DNA of 64,000 bases from Roseobacter sp. MH60115 (GTDB lineage Bacteria > Pseudomonadota > Alphaproteobacteria > Rhodobacterales > Rhodobacteraceae). The stretch is taken from positions 310,001 to 374,000 of the forward strand of contig NZ_JADOBQ010000005.1 of NCBI RefSeq assembly GCF_015644665.1. The letters run 5' to 3'. The notes under the pieces are model-generated. The model saw only the letters and a program-made list of their open reading frames with translations. It was not told where the DNA came from and did not search any database. Each line of letters opens with the position of its first letter. Within the stretch, counting starts at the first letter, position 1. This document shows positions 37,586 to 45,900 of the stretch, piece after piece. Made by a program: the position numbers and the translations under genes.

Positions 37586-37759
37586 CAGGATCGCGCCTTT
37601 ATTCTCGGAACAGAACAATTCTTTAACGCAATATCGGCACGTGCGAAGGTTCCGGGCAGGCGGTACACGCCAACGTGAAGCCGCGTGTTAGATTTCCGCC
37701 AATGTTTCAGGAATAAGCTCGGAATACAGGCGAAAGGAAGCCGATATCGCGGGTGTGTT

Positions 37760-38965
37760 TCAGTCCGCCTTGGGCTTGATTTCAAAGGCGCGGAGTACGG
37801 TCTGGGTGTCTTGCCCAAAGCGCGGCGGCGCGTGCCGGTACGTGACTGGTGTGCGGGAGAACTTCAGGGGATTGCCCAAAAGGGCAACGGCGTCACCCGC
37901 GGTGTCCGCGGCTTGGACCTGCACGACGGTATCGCGCGCCTTGGCTTGGTCAGAGTTCAGCGCTTCGGCCACGGTGTGGATGGGGCCTGCGGGCACCTTT
38001 ACCGCGTGGCAGCGGGCCAGAACGTCTTTGCGCGGTACATCGGCCAGCGCTGCCGTGATCTTTGTGGTCAACGCCGCGCGGTTTTCGATCCGGGCAAGGT
38101 TCGTGGCATAGGCAGGGTCTTCTGCAAGGGCGGACATACCGAAGGCATCGCAGAACCGCGCAAACTGGGCATCGTTGCCGACGGCTAACAACACGTGCCC
38201 GTCAGCGCAGGGAAAGGCATCGTATGGCACGATGTTCGGGTGCGCATTGCCGCGCCGCTCGGGCAGTTTGCCGGAGGTCAGGAAATTGGTGCCCTCGTTG
38301 ATCAGCCAGGCCATCTGCGCATCGACCAGAGCGAGGTCAATATGCTGACCTTCCCCGGTTTTGTCTCTGTGGCGCAGGGCGGCCAGAATGCCGATGGTCG
38401 CGTACATCCCGCACATCACGTCGGCAATGCCCACGCCCACTTTCATCGGCGGGCCGTCTGGGGCACCGGTCAGGGACATGATACCGCCATAGCCCTGCGC
38501 CATCAGGTCGTACCCCGGCTGCGCGCTGTTCGGGCCGGTTTGGCCAAAACCCGAAATCGAGCAATAGACAAGGCCGGGATGGACCTTCAGAAGGGTCGCG
38601 TGATCCAGTCCGTATTTCTCCAGGCCGCCGGGTTTGTAGTTTTCAACCACGATGTCCGCCCGCGCTGCCAGCTGGCGCACAGTGTGCTGGCCTTCATCGC
38701 TCGACAGATCGACGGAGATCGACAGCTTGTTGCGGTTGGCGGCCATGAAGTAGGCCGACAGATCGGTCGGGTTGCCCGCAGCGTCCTTGGCGTAGTTCGG
38801 GCCCCAACTGCGGGTGTCATCCCCGTTGCTCTTGGGGTTCTCGACCTTGATCACGGTCGCGCCGAGATCGCCCAGCATCTGTGTGGCGGTCGGCCCGGCG
38901 AGAATGCGGCTGAGGTCCAGCACGACCAGACCGTCGAGCGCCATAGGCGTGTCAGATACGACCAT
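37760..38965 (-). CDS. CoA-transferase family III (CaiB/BaiF)
   Basis: 401 residues. LVVLDLSRILAGPTATQML at the N-terminus, ADIVVENYKPGGLEKYGL and the catalytic Asp in QPGYDLMAQGYGG show a family III CoA-transferase, which moves CoA from one acid to another. The start at 38965 follows GGAG at 6 bases and overlaps the stop of the TPP-enzyme gene by 14 bases, indicating coupling. The substrate is not known. The pairing recalls oxalate or hydroxyacyl-CoA systems, but the TPP partner is not oxalyl-CoA decarboxylase. Confidence 0.9.
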   Translation of the reverse strand: MVVSDTPMALDGLVVLDLSRILAGPTATQMLGDLGATVIKVENPKSNGDDTRSWGPNYAKDAAGNPTDLSAYFMAANRNKLSISVDLSSDEGQHTVRQLAARADIVVENYKPGGLEKYGLDHATLLKVHPGLVYCSISGFGQTGPNSAQPGYDLMAQGYGGIMSLTGAPDGPPMKVGVGIADVMCGMYATIGILAALRHRDKTGEGQHIDLALVDAQMAWLINEGTNFLTSGKLPERRGNAHPNIVPYDAFPCADGHVLLAVGNDAQFARFCDAFGMSALAEDPAYATNLARIENRAALTTKITAALADVPRKDVLARCHAVKVPAGPIHTVAEALNSDQAKARDTVVQVQAADTAGDAVALLGNPLKFSRTPVTYRHAPPRFGQDTQTVLRAFEIKPKAD

Positions 38966-40577
38966 CGTAGGCTCCACGGTCAATCACGGCAGCGATCACG
39001 GTGAAGGTGTCCGCCGTCATTGCGGTGTGTAGGGCTTCGGTCAGTTCGGCGCGGGTGGTCACGGTATGGCCCGCGCCGCCAAAGGCCAGACCCATGGCCG
39101 CGAAATCATGTTTGGCAAAATCGACACCGCGGTTTTTCATCTGGCGCGAGCGTTGTTTCAGCTCAATGAGGGACAGCGAGGCGTCCACAAAAACCACGAT
39201 GATCGGTTTCAGCCCCAGTTCGGCGGCGGTGGAAAGTTCGCCTGCCACCATCAGGAAACCGGCATCCCCGCAAAAGCCGACAACGGGCCTGTCAGGGTCC
39301 GCGAGCTTGGCGCCCATGGCCAGCGGAATGGCGCAGCCCATGGTGCAGAGGGCGGTGGATTGGGTCAGCCCGCGCGCCTCATAGCATTCCCACATCTGGC
39401 TGAGCAGGATCCGGTGCGCGCCGCTGTCCACCGTCGCCAGTGTCTCGCGCGGCAGTACCTTGCGGCAGGTGTCCATGATGGCGGCGGGACCCCAGTCTTC
39501 ATCCGTGGGAAAGGCTTGCGACAGCGCGGCTTTGATGGCGGCAATCTCGCCACCCTTCCATGTCGTCTGCGGCGTCACACCGTCTGACAACGCCTCAAGG
39601 CTGGCGGCGCAGTTGGCGATGAAATTGAGGCTCGATTGATGCATGTAGTGATGATTGGGTTCGGCGGTGATATCGATGATCCGCTGGTCAGTGGGGTCCC
39701 AGATGTCGCGCCAGCCCACCCGCATTTCGATCGGATCGTAGCCGACGCAGAGGATCAGATCGGCGCTTTCGATGAACGGGAGCAGGTGACGGTCCGCCAA
39801 TGGTGACAACCCGGCGCCGCCAAGCGCCAGCGCGTGATCTTCTGCCAGCAGCCCCTTGGCCTTGTAGGTGGTGATCACCGGCACGCCAAAGCGTTCGGCA
39901 AAGGCGGTGACCTCTGCGCCCGCGTCTTCGATCATCGCATCCAGTCCCAGGATCATGACAGGGCGTTCGGCGTCTTGCAGCCACGCGCGCGCGGTTGCCA
40001 GATCCTCGCCCGACGGCGCAGTGGCAGAGGCCTTGGCGCGGGGGGGCGGGGCTTTTGCGGGCACCTGCGCATCCGCGACAGAGATCGGAACGTCGATATG
40101 TACCGGACCGGGGCGGCCTTCGGTGGCGATGGCTACGGCCTTGTCCGCGATCACATGGGCGGCACCGGGTACCAGCGAAAACGTGGCCTTGGTGATCGGG
40201 CGGAAGACGGCCTGCTGATCGAGCACCTGGTGCGTGTAGGTCTGGGCTTCATCCGCATCGACGGCGCCGGCCAGCACGATCATGGGCACGCGGTCCTGAT
40301 GCGCGTTGGCCACGGCATTCACGCCGTTCAATGCGCCAGGGCCAACGGTGGCGACCAGGATACCCGGCGCGCCTGTGCGGTGATAGGCGCCCTCGGCCAT
40401 GAAAGCGGCGGCATTTTCATGTTTGGCGAGGATGAAGCGGATGCCTGCGTCTTCCAGCGCATCAACCAGCGTCAGGACTTCGCCGCCGGGCATGCCAAAC
40501 GCATAGCGGCACCCTTCGGCATAGAGACGGCGCGCCAAGGCATCCGCCGCTCTGATCGTTGTCGATGTGGTGGCCAC
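38952..40577 (-). CDS. Thiamine-diphosphate-dependent enzyme of the acetolactate synthase-like superfamily
   Basis: 541 residues in the three-domain order. The catalytic Glu is E54 (in LAKHENAAAFMAEGAYHR), TVGPGALNGVNAVANAH follows, and the cofactor region is GFCGDAGFLMVAGEL at about 433-447. The Asn normally found about 27 residues after GDG is V464 here (in VVFVDASLSL). It lacks signatures of oxalyl-CoA decarboxylase and sulfoacetaldehyde acetyltransferase, so its substrate is open. It is coupled to the CoA-transferase gene downstream. Confidence 0.85.
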   Translation of the reverse strand: MATTSTTIRAADALARRLYAEGCRYAFGMPGGEVLTLVDALEDAGIRFILAKHENAAAFMAEGAYHRTGAPGILVATVGPGALNGVNAVANAHQDRVPMIVLAGAVDADEAQTYTHQVLDQQAVFRPITKATFSLVPGAAHVIADKAVAIATEGRPGPVHIDVPISVADAQVPAKAPPPRAKASATAPSGEDLATARAWLQDAERPVMILGLDAMIEDAGAEVTAFAERFGVPVITTYKAKGLLAEDHALALGGAGLSPLADRHLLPFIESADLILCVGYDPIEMRVGWRDIWDPTDQRIIDITAEPNHHYMHQSSLNFIANCAASLEALSDGVTPQTTWKGGEIAAIKAALSQAFPTDEDWGPAAIMDTCRKVLPRETLATVDSGAHRILLSQMWECYEARGLTQSTALCTMGCAIPLAMGAKLADPDRPVVGFCGDAGFLMVAGELSTAAELGLKPIIVVFVDASLSLIELKQRSRQMKNRGVDFAKHDFAAMGLAFGGAGHTVTTRAELTEALHTAMTADTFTVIAAVIDRGAYDGRI

Positions 40578-40694
40578 GTGCCAACCCTCCCGCCTGTCAC
40601 TTCACCGCATCGTCATAAACGATGCCGACGCCAGCGCAATTCACCATTGTGTTCGAAGTGTTTCAAGACGCGGGCGGGCTGTCGGGCACGCTGA

Positions 40695-41264
40695 TCAGCG
40701 GCGGCGGTCGCGCCGCGAAGACATCGGTTGGAAGGCAACGCCCACATGCGCCTCGCAATAGGGTTTGCCCTGTTGCACAGGCAGGCCACAGAACCAGAAA
40801 TCCTCGGTCGCCGGATCCCCCACGGGCCATTTGCACGTCCGCTCGGTCAGTTCCATCAGAGACAGCTTCTTGGCCTTCTTCTCGATCTCCGACACTTTGG
40901 CCAGGGCTTCGGGGCTGATTTCATTCGCCGACGGCTGCGGCGGCAGGGGTTGGCCCGCCGGGATGATCTGCTTGCGCGCCGGCAGCGGCTTGGGCACTGC
41001 GGGTTCGGCTTCGACTTTGGCGGCAGGCTCGGCCGCTTTCGGCACGGGTTTCGGTTTTGCCTCGGCCTTGGGCGCCGGTTTGGCCTTGGGCTCCTGCTTG
41101 GCCGTGGCGGAGGCGGTGGCGCGGTTCGACAGGCCCAGACGATGCACTTTGCCGATCACGGCATTGCGGGTCACGCCGCCCAGCTCTTTGGCGATCTGGC
41201 TTGCGGATTGACCCTCGCCCCACATCTTCTTGAGCATTTCCACGCGTTCGTCAGTCCACGACAT
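40695..41264 (-). CDS. gcrA: GcrA cell cycle regulator
   Basis: 189 residues. The N-terminal helix-turn-helix MSWTDERVEMLKKMWGEGQS and the GGVTRNAVIGKVHRLGL segment are diagnostic of GcrA, which helps sigma-70 at promoters methylated by CcrM in alphaproteobacteria. An Ala/Lys/Pro-rich linker follows, then a C-terminal region with CKWPVGDPATEDFWFCG and PYCEAHVGVAF. A hairpin lies 18 bases upstream of its start. Confidence 0.96.
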   Translation of the reverse strand: MSWTDERVEMLKKMWGEGQSASQIAKELGGVTRNAVIGKVHRLGLSNRATASATAKQEPKAKPAPKAEAKPKPVPKAAEPAAKVEAEPAVPKPLPARKQIIPAGQPLPPQPSANEISPEALAKVSEIEKKAKKLSLMELTERTCKWPVGDPATEDFWFCGLPVQQGKPYCEAHVGVAFQPMSSRRDRRR

Positions 41265-41274
41265 CAGCCATTCC

Positions 41275-41312
41275 CTAATTTAAAAGCGGTCCTGCTGGCT
41301 GCGGACCGCTTT
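41275..41312 (-). terminator. Hairpin between the transporter gene and gcrA (terminator or gcrA leader)
   Basis: A perfect 10-bp inverted repeat, GGACCGCTTT at 41303-41312 and AAAGCGGTCC at 41283-41292, has a 10-base loop. On the minus strand it is followed by TTAAATT. It ends the transporter transcript or sits in the gcrA leader, 18 bases before its start. Confidence 0.7.
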
Positions 41313-41390
41313 GTCAGTATCGATATCGCTCTATTTTAGTCACTCGGGACGGAGTTACAAGCGGTGAACGCGCGTCACTTGGGCCTTCCT

Positions 41391-42365
41391 CTATGGCGAT
41401 TGACGCAGCCGTGCCTCGCGCCAGGCCAGCAAAAGCCCCCCCGACAGAATGACGCCCGCGCCCGTCAGGGTGACCCAATCGGGTATCTGGGCGAAAAACG
41501 CAATGTCATAGAGCGTGGCGAAGATCAGCGTGCCGTAACTGAAGGGCGCCACGAAGCTGGCATCTGCGCGGGCCATGGCATTCACGAAACAGGCCTGCGC
41601 CAGCGCCATGCAGATACCCAGGGCGATCAGAACAGCCCATTGTGCTGCTGTCGGCATCTGCCAGACGGCAATCACGGCGAGGGAGGCGATGAGGACGCCA
41701 AGGAAGTTGTTGATCAGCAGAACCTGGATCGGGGCTTCGCGCCCGGAAAGTTTCTTGATGAAGATAATCTCCACCCCCATGATCACGGCCGCCGCGAGGG
41801 CCAGAAGGCTGGCAATCTGAAAGCTCTCGGGCGTCGGGCGCAACAGCAACATCGCCCCGGCCAGTGCGATGAAGGCGGCTGTCCAGCGGATGCGGCCTAC
41901 TTTCTCTCCCAAAAGCGGGATCGCCAGGATCATGCCGAAAACCGGGTTAAGGAACACGATGGCCGTGGCATCGGCCAGAGGGATGAAGGCAACGGAGGCA
42001 AACATCAGCGTGACGCCGCCCCAGCCGCAAAACGTCCGGGCAAAATGAAGCCCCCAATGAGGACGCGTCAGTTGAGGCCGTAACACAGCCACGGTGGAGG
42101 CAATGGCGATGAAGGCAAAGACAAAGCGTCCGTGGCTGACTTGCAGCGGATGCAGCGGCGGGCCAAGGGTCTCACCCCCAAGCGCCTTGGCAAAAAGTGT
42201 GGTGGCGGCAATGAAGGCCGTCGCCGTGATCATCAGGAAAACGGCCAGACCGGGATTATGCTTTTTCGGCAAGAACATACCCGCCGCTATGCGCCTGAAC
42301 AGCGTCTCCATCAAGGGCGAAAAGGGGCTTTGCAAAGTCGCGGGAATGCGATAGTGCGACGACAT
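41391..42365 (-). CDS. DMT/EamA family transporter
   Basis: 324 residues with ten membrane helices in two EamA repeats (AVFLMITATAFIAATTLFAK; LIASLAVIAVWQM...AQACFVNAMA). Exporters of this type carry metabolites such as amino acids or S-adenosylmethionine; the substrate is unknown. No strong ribosome site marks the start, and shorter starts at 42311 or 42278 are possible. It is divergent from argD. Confidence 0.87.
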   Translation of the reverse strand: MSSHYRIPATLQSPFSPLMETLFRRIAAGMFLPKKHNPGLAVFLMITATAFIAATTLFAKALGGETLGPPLHPLQVSHGRFVFAFIAIASTVAVLRPQLTRPHWGLHFARTFCGWGGVTLMFASVAFIPLADATAIVFLNPVFGMILAIPLLGEKVGRIRWTAAFIALAGAMLLLRPTPESFQIASLLALAAAVIMGVEIIFIKKLSGREAPIQVLLINNFLGVLIASLAVIAVWQMPTAAQWAVLIALGICMALAQACFVNAMARADASFVAPFSYGTLIFATLYDIAFFAQIPDWVTLTGAGVILSGGLLLAWREARLRQSP

Positions 42366-42535
42366 GATCACGTCACTGCTGAAAATCAACCGACGACGCG
42401 CAGCCGCATAACCCCGCTGCCATGATCCCATGCGCCTGGCGCATATCCCGCACATCTTACTTAAATTGTTGACCTGTCTGTTCGGCTCATGCACGTGTTG
42501 TGTTCTTGCCGCAGACCCCTGAAAAGGATGATCCG

Positions 42536-43711
42536 ATGATCCCGACCCTTTTGCCCACCTATGCCCGTGCACCGCTCAGCTTTGTCAAAGGCGAAGGCAG
42601 CTGGTTGATCGAGGCGGATGGGCGACGTTTTCTGGATCTGGGTGCTGGCATTGCCGTAAACGCGCTGGGGCATGCGCATCCCGCCCTCGTGGCCGCATTG
42701 ACAGAACAGGCCGGGGCGCTTTGGCACACCTCCAACCTCTATCAGATCCCGAAACAGCAGGAACTGGCGGATAAACTGACCGCGCACAGCTTTGCGGACA
42801 CCGTGTTTTTCACCAATTCCGGCACGGAAGCCTGCGAGCTGGCCGTGAAGATGGCGCGAAAATACTGGTACGAAAAAGACCAGCCCGAAAAGACCGATAT
42901 CATCGCCTTCACCGGCTCATTCCACGGTCGGTCATCGGCAGGCATTGCCGCGGCAGGGTCTGAGAAGATGACCAAGGGTTTTGGTCCGTTGCTGCCGGGT
43001 TTCGTACATCTGGAGTTCGGCGATCACGAGGCGCTGACGGAGGCGATCACAGAGACGACGGCGGCCATTCTGCTGGAGCCCGTGCAGGGCGAAGGTGGCA
43101 TCCGCCCGGTGCCCGATCAATGTCTCAAAGGACTGCGCGATCTCTGTGATGAAAAGGGCATTTTGCTGATCCTGGATGAGGTGCAATGCGGTGTCGGTCG
43201 AACCGGCAAGCTCTTTGCGCATGAATGGTCCGGCATCACGCCGGATATCATGATGGTGGCCAAGGGCATTGGCGGGGGGTTCCCGCTTGGTGCGGTGTTG
43301 GCGACCGAAGACGCGGCAAGCGGCATGACCTTGGGTACCCATGGCTCAACCTACGGGGGCAACCCGCTGGGCTGTGCTGTGGGGGCGGAGGTGATGGATC
43401 ACGTGACCGATCCTGCGTTTCTGGACAGCGTCAACCGCAAGGCAGGACTTCTGCGGCAAAAGCTCGAAGGGTTGGTGGCCACGCATCCCGATGTCTTCGA
43501 GAGCGTGCGCGGGTCGGGCCTGATGCTGGGGCTCAAATGCAAGGCGGCGAATGTCGACGTGGTCCAGGCGGGCTACGACCAGCTGGTGCTGACCGTTCCG
43601 GCAGCGGATAACGTCATCCGTCTGTTGCCGCCCCTGACGATTGAAGACGACGAAATCGCGCAGGCGATTGACCGTCTGGACGCCGCTGCCGTGGCCCTTT
43701 CCGCAGCCTGA
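42536..43711 (+). CDS. argD: Acetylornithine aminotransferase
   Basis: 391 residues, a class III PLP enzyme of arginine synthesis. The PLP lysine is in MMVAKGIGGGFPLGA. NSGTEACELAVKMARKYW, FTGSFHGRSSAGIAA and ILDEVQCGVGRTGKLFAHEW are the family motifs. AAGGA lies 8 bases before the ATG at 42536. It is followed after about 70 bases by argF, with which it may form an arg operon. Confidence 0.95.
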   Translation: MIPTLLPTYARAPLSFVKGEGSWLIEADGRRFLDLGAGIAVNALGHAHPALVAALTEQAGALWHTSNLYQIPKQQELADKLTAHSFADTVFFTNSGTEACELAVKMARKYWYEKDQPEKTDIIAFTGSFHGRSSAGIAAAGSEKMTKGFGPLLPGFVHLEFGDHEALTEAITETTAAILLEPVQGEGGIRPVPDQCLKGLRDLCDEKGILLILDEVQCGVGRTGKLFAHEWSGITPDIMMVAKGIGGGFPLGAVLATEDAASGMTLGTHGSTYGGNPLGCAVGAEVMDHVTDPAFLDSVNRKAGLLRQKLEGLVATHPDVFESVRGSGLMLGLKCKAANVDVVQAGYDQLVLTVPAADNVIRLLPPLTIEDDEIAQAIDRLDAAAVALSAA

Positions 43712-43784
43712 CAGTCAAATTCGCCGGGCCCTTTTGTCCACCGGGGTCCGGTGCACGCAAAGTTCAAAGATGAAACGATAAGAC

Positions 43785-44711
43785 ATGAACCATTTCCTCG
43801 ATATTCACCTGACCGATCCATCGGATTTACGGCAGATCATCAGCAGCGCATCAACCATGAAAACGGCCCGTGCCGGGCGCCCGCGCGGGGCGCTGGACGA
43901 CGATCAGGCGCTCAAGGATCGCATGGTTGCGCTGATCTTCGAAAAACCGTCGACCCGGACGCGTGTCTCATTCGATGTTGGTGTGCGCCAGATGGGCGGG
44001 CAAACCATGGTGCTGTCCGGCTCGGACATGCAGCTGGGACACGGTGAAACCATCGCCGACACCGCGCGCGTGCTCAGCCGCTATGTCGATCTGATCATGA
44101 TCCGGACCTTTGACGAGGCGGTGCTGACCGAGATGGCGGAGTTTGCCACCGTGCCTGTCATCAACGGGCTCACCGATCGGACGCACCCCTGCCAGATCAT
44201 GGCGGATGTGCTGACCTTTGAAGAGCATCGCGGCCCGATCAAGGGCAAGAAAGTGGTCTGGTCCGGTGATGGCAACAACGTCTGCGCATCGTTTTTGCAT
44301 GCGGCCGGCCAGTTCGGTTTTGACCTGACCTTTACCGGCCCGCCGACGCTGGACCCCGAGCAGGAGTTCATCGATCTGGCCCGGGCCAAGGGGTCGAAAG
44401 TGGAGATCGAACGCGACCCGGCCAAAGCCGTCGCGGGTGCCGATCTGGTGGTGACGGATACCTGGGTGTCGATGCACGATGCGCAGTCCGCGCGGGAACG
44501 TCGCCACAATCAGCTGCGCCCCTACCGCGTTGACGAAGCCTTAATGTCCAAGGCCAAGCCCGACGCACTGTTCATGCATTGCCTGCCTGCCCATCGCGAT
44601 GACGAGGCGACGTCCGAGGTGATGGACGGGCCGCATTCGGTCATCTTTGATGAGGCCGAAAATCGTCTGCATGCGCAGAAGGCCATTCTCCGCTGGTGTC
44701 TGGAGGTCTGA
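43785..44711 (+). CDS. argF: Ornithine carbamoyltransferase
   Basis: 308 residues. It makes citrulline from ornithine and carbamoyl phosphate. [16 protein letters not shown] binds carbamoyl phosphate, [15 protein letters not shown] is the HPxQ site, and [20 protein letters not shown] is the ornithine-binding HCLP signature. Normal length. It is convergent with the nudix gene 7 bases downstream. Confidence 0.97.
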   Translation: MNHFLDIHLTDPSDLRQIISSASTMKTARAGRPRGALDDDQALKDRMVALIFEKPSTRTRVSFDVGVRQMGGQTMVLSGSDMQLGHGETIADTARVLSRYVDLIMIRTFDEAVLTEMAEFATVPVINGLTDRTHPCQIMADVLTFEEHRGPIKGKKVVWSGDGNNVCASFLHAAGQFGFDLTFTGPPTLDPEQEFIDLARAKGSKVEIERDPAKAVAGADLVVTDTWVSMHDAQSARERRHNQLRPYRVDEALMSKAKPDALFMHCLPAHRDDEATSEVMDGPHSVIFDEAENRLHAQKAILRWCLEV

Positions 44712-44718
44712 TCAGGCC

Positions 44719-45177
44719 TCAGAGATCGCGTAAAATCGCTTTCAACTCCGGTTCCTGCACGCGGGATGCCGCCTCGTCCTGGCTGAACCACCGGCGTTCG
44801 CGCTGGTGATCCTCCGGGTAGCTGTCCGCCATGCTCTCCACTTCGGCGATGTACACCTGCGCCTGCACCGGGGTAACATCGCCGCCTGCGCGTTTTTTGT
44901 CATAGTCGTAGGTGCCAACCGGATCGGTCTGAATGTCCGCCGATTTGACACCTGCTTCTTCCCAGGCTTCCTGGAGTGCCGCTTCCGGATCTTCCAAACC
45001 TTTGATGGGCCACCCTTTCGGTACAATCCAGCGCCCGGTGCCCCGGCTGGTCACCAGCAGCACCTTTTTTCCGGCGCGCGTATGCCGGTAACACACGGCA
45101 GCAACCTGTCGCGCGCGCGTAGGTTTGAGGACCAAACGCAGGGCGTCCTCGAAATGGGATTTAACAAATGCAAACAT
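44719..45177 (-). CDS. Nudix hydrolase
   Basis: 152 residues. The nudix box reads GLEDPEAALQEAWEEAGV, in which the usual REUXEE arginine is Gln, a change known in the diphosphoinositol-polyphosphate-like subgroup. RWIVPKGWPIKG precedes it. It probably hydrolyses a nucleoside or inositol diphosphate. It is convergent with argF and lies upstream of the acetyltransferase gene on the other side of a 170-base gap. Confidence 0.88.
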   Translation of the reverse strand: MFAFVKSHFEDALRLVLKPTRARQVAAVCYRHTRAGKKVLLVTSRGTGRWIVPKGWPIKGLEDPEAALQEAWEEAGVKSADIQTDPVGTYDYDKKRAGGDVTPVQAQVYIAEVESMADSYPEDHQRERRWFSQDEAASRVQEPELKAILRDL

Positions 45178-45347
45178 CGTCGTTTTTTATGACCTGCCTT
45201 ATTTCTAATCACTATATCGATTTTCGCTGAGATTTCAAATCACTGGATGTGTGGATAAGTTTCTCAGCCTGTTCCGGATCGAGAATAGGCAAAAAGTTCA
45301 AATTTTCTGTAAACAGGATTACACAAGAAAATTTAATCCAGGGGCCG

Positions 45348-45896
45348 CTAGATGGGACGTGCCGGATTGCCAACGACGCGCCCGTTTTCGGCGACATCCC
45401 GGGTCACAATCGACCCCGCCCCAACGATTGCACCAGCTCCGATAGTAACCCCTGGCATCAGGATCGCGCCACCACCGATCCAGACATCCGCACCCAGCGT
45501 CACAGGCAGGGCGCGTTCGATCCCGGCGCTTCTCTTGGCAATATCGCGATGATGGTCCGCACAGTAGATATGCACGTTGGGGCCGAGCATGCTGCGCGCC
45601 CCGATCGTTACGGGGGCACTGTCCAGTATCGTGACACCTGCGTTCAGAAAGACGTCGTCCTCCAGCGTGGTGTTGCAGCCATAGGCGGTGTGAAACGGGG
45701 CCTCGATCAGGCAGTCCCGCCCGACGGATTTGAGAAGTGCCATAAGCTCCGGCGCCATGCCGCCGCGCTTTTCGGGCGGGCAGGTGTTATGCGCATAAAT
45801 CGCGCGCCGGGCGTTCATCCGTAATACATCCAGTTCCGGGGTCAGGGCATTGTACCAATCGCCGCTGATCATCTGCTCGTAAGACGTTTGCGTCAT
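45348..45896 (-). CDS. maa: Maltose/sugar O-acetyltransferase
   Basis: 182 residues. An N-terminal MISGDWYNALTPELDVLRMNA helix is followed by left-handed beta-helix hexapeptide repeats (VWIGGGAILMPGVTIGAGAI) and HHRDIAKRSAGIE with the catalytic His region. It acetylates sugars using acetyl-CoA. The start at 45896 lies 4 bases after the hrpB stop, so it may be co-transcribed with hrpB. Confidence 0.88.
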   Translation of the reverse strand: MTQTSYEQMISGDWYNALTPELDVLRMNARRAIYAHNTCPPEKRGGMAPELMALLKSVGRDCLIEAPFHTAYGCNTTLEDDVFLNAGVTILDSAPVTIGARSMLGPNVHIYCADHHRDIAKRSAGIERALPVTLGADVWIGGGAILMPGVTIGAGAIVGAGSIVTRDVAENGRVVGNPARPI

Positions 45897-45900
45897 GTTC

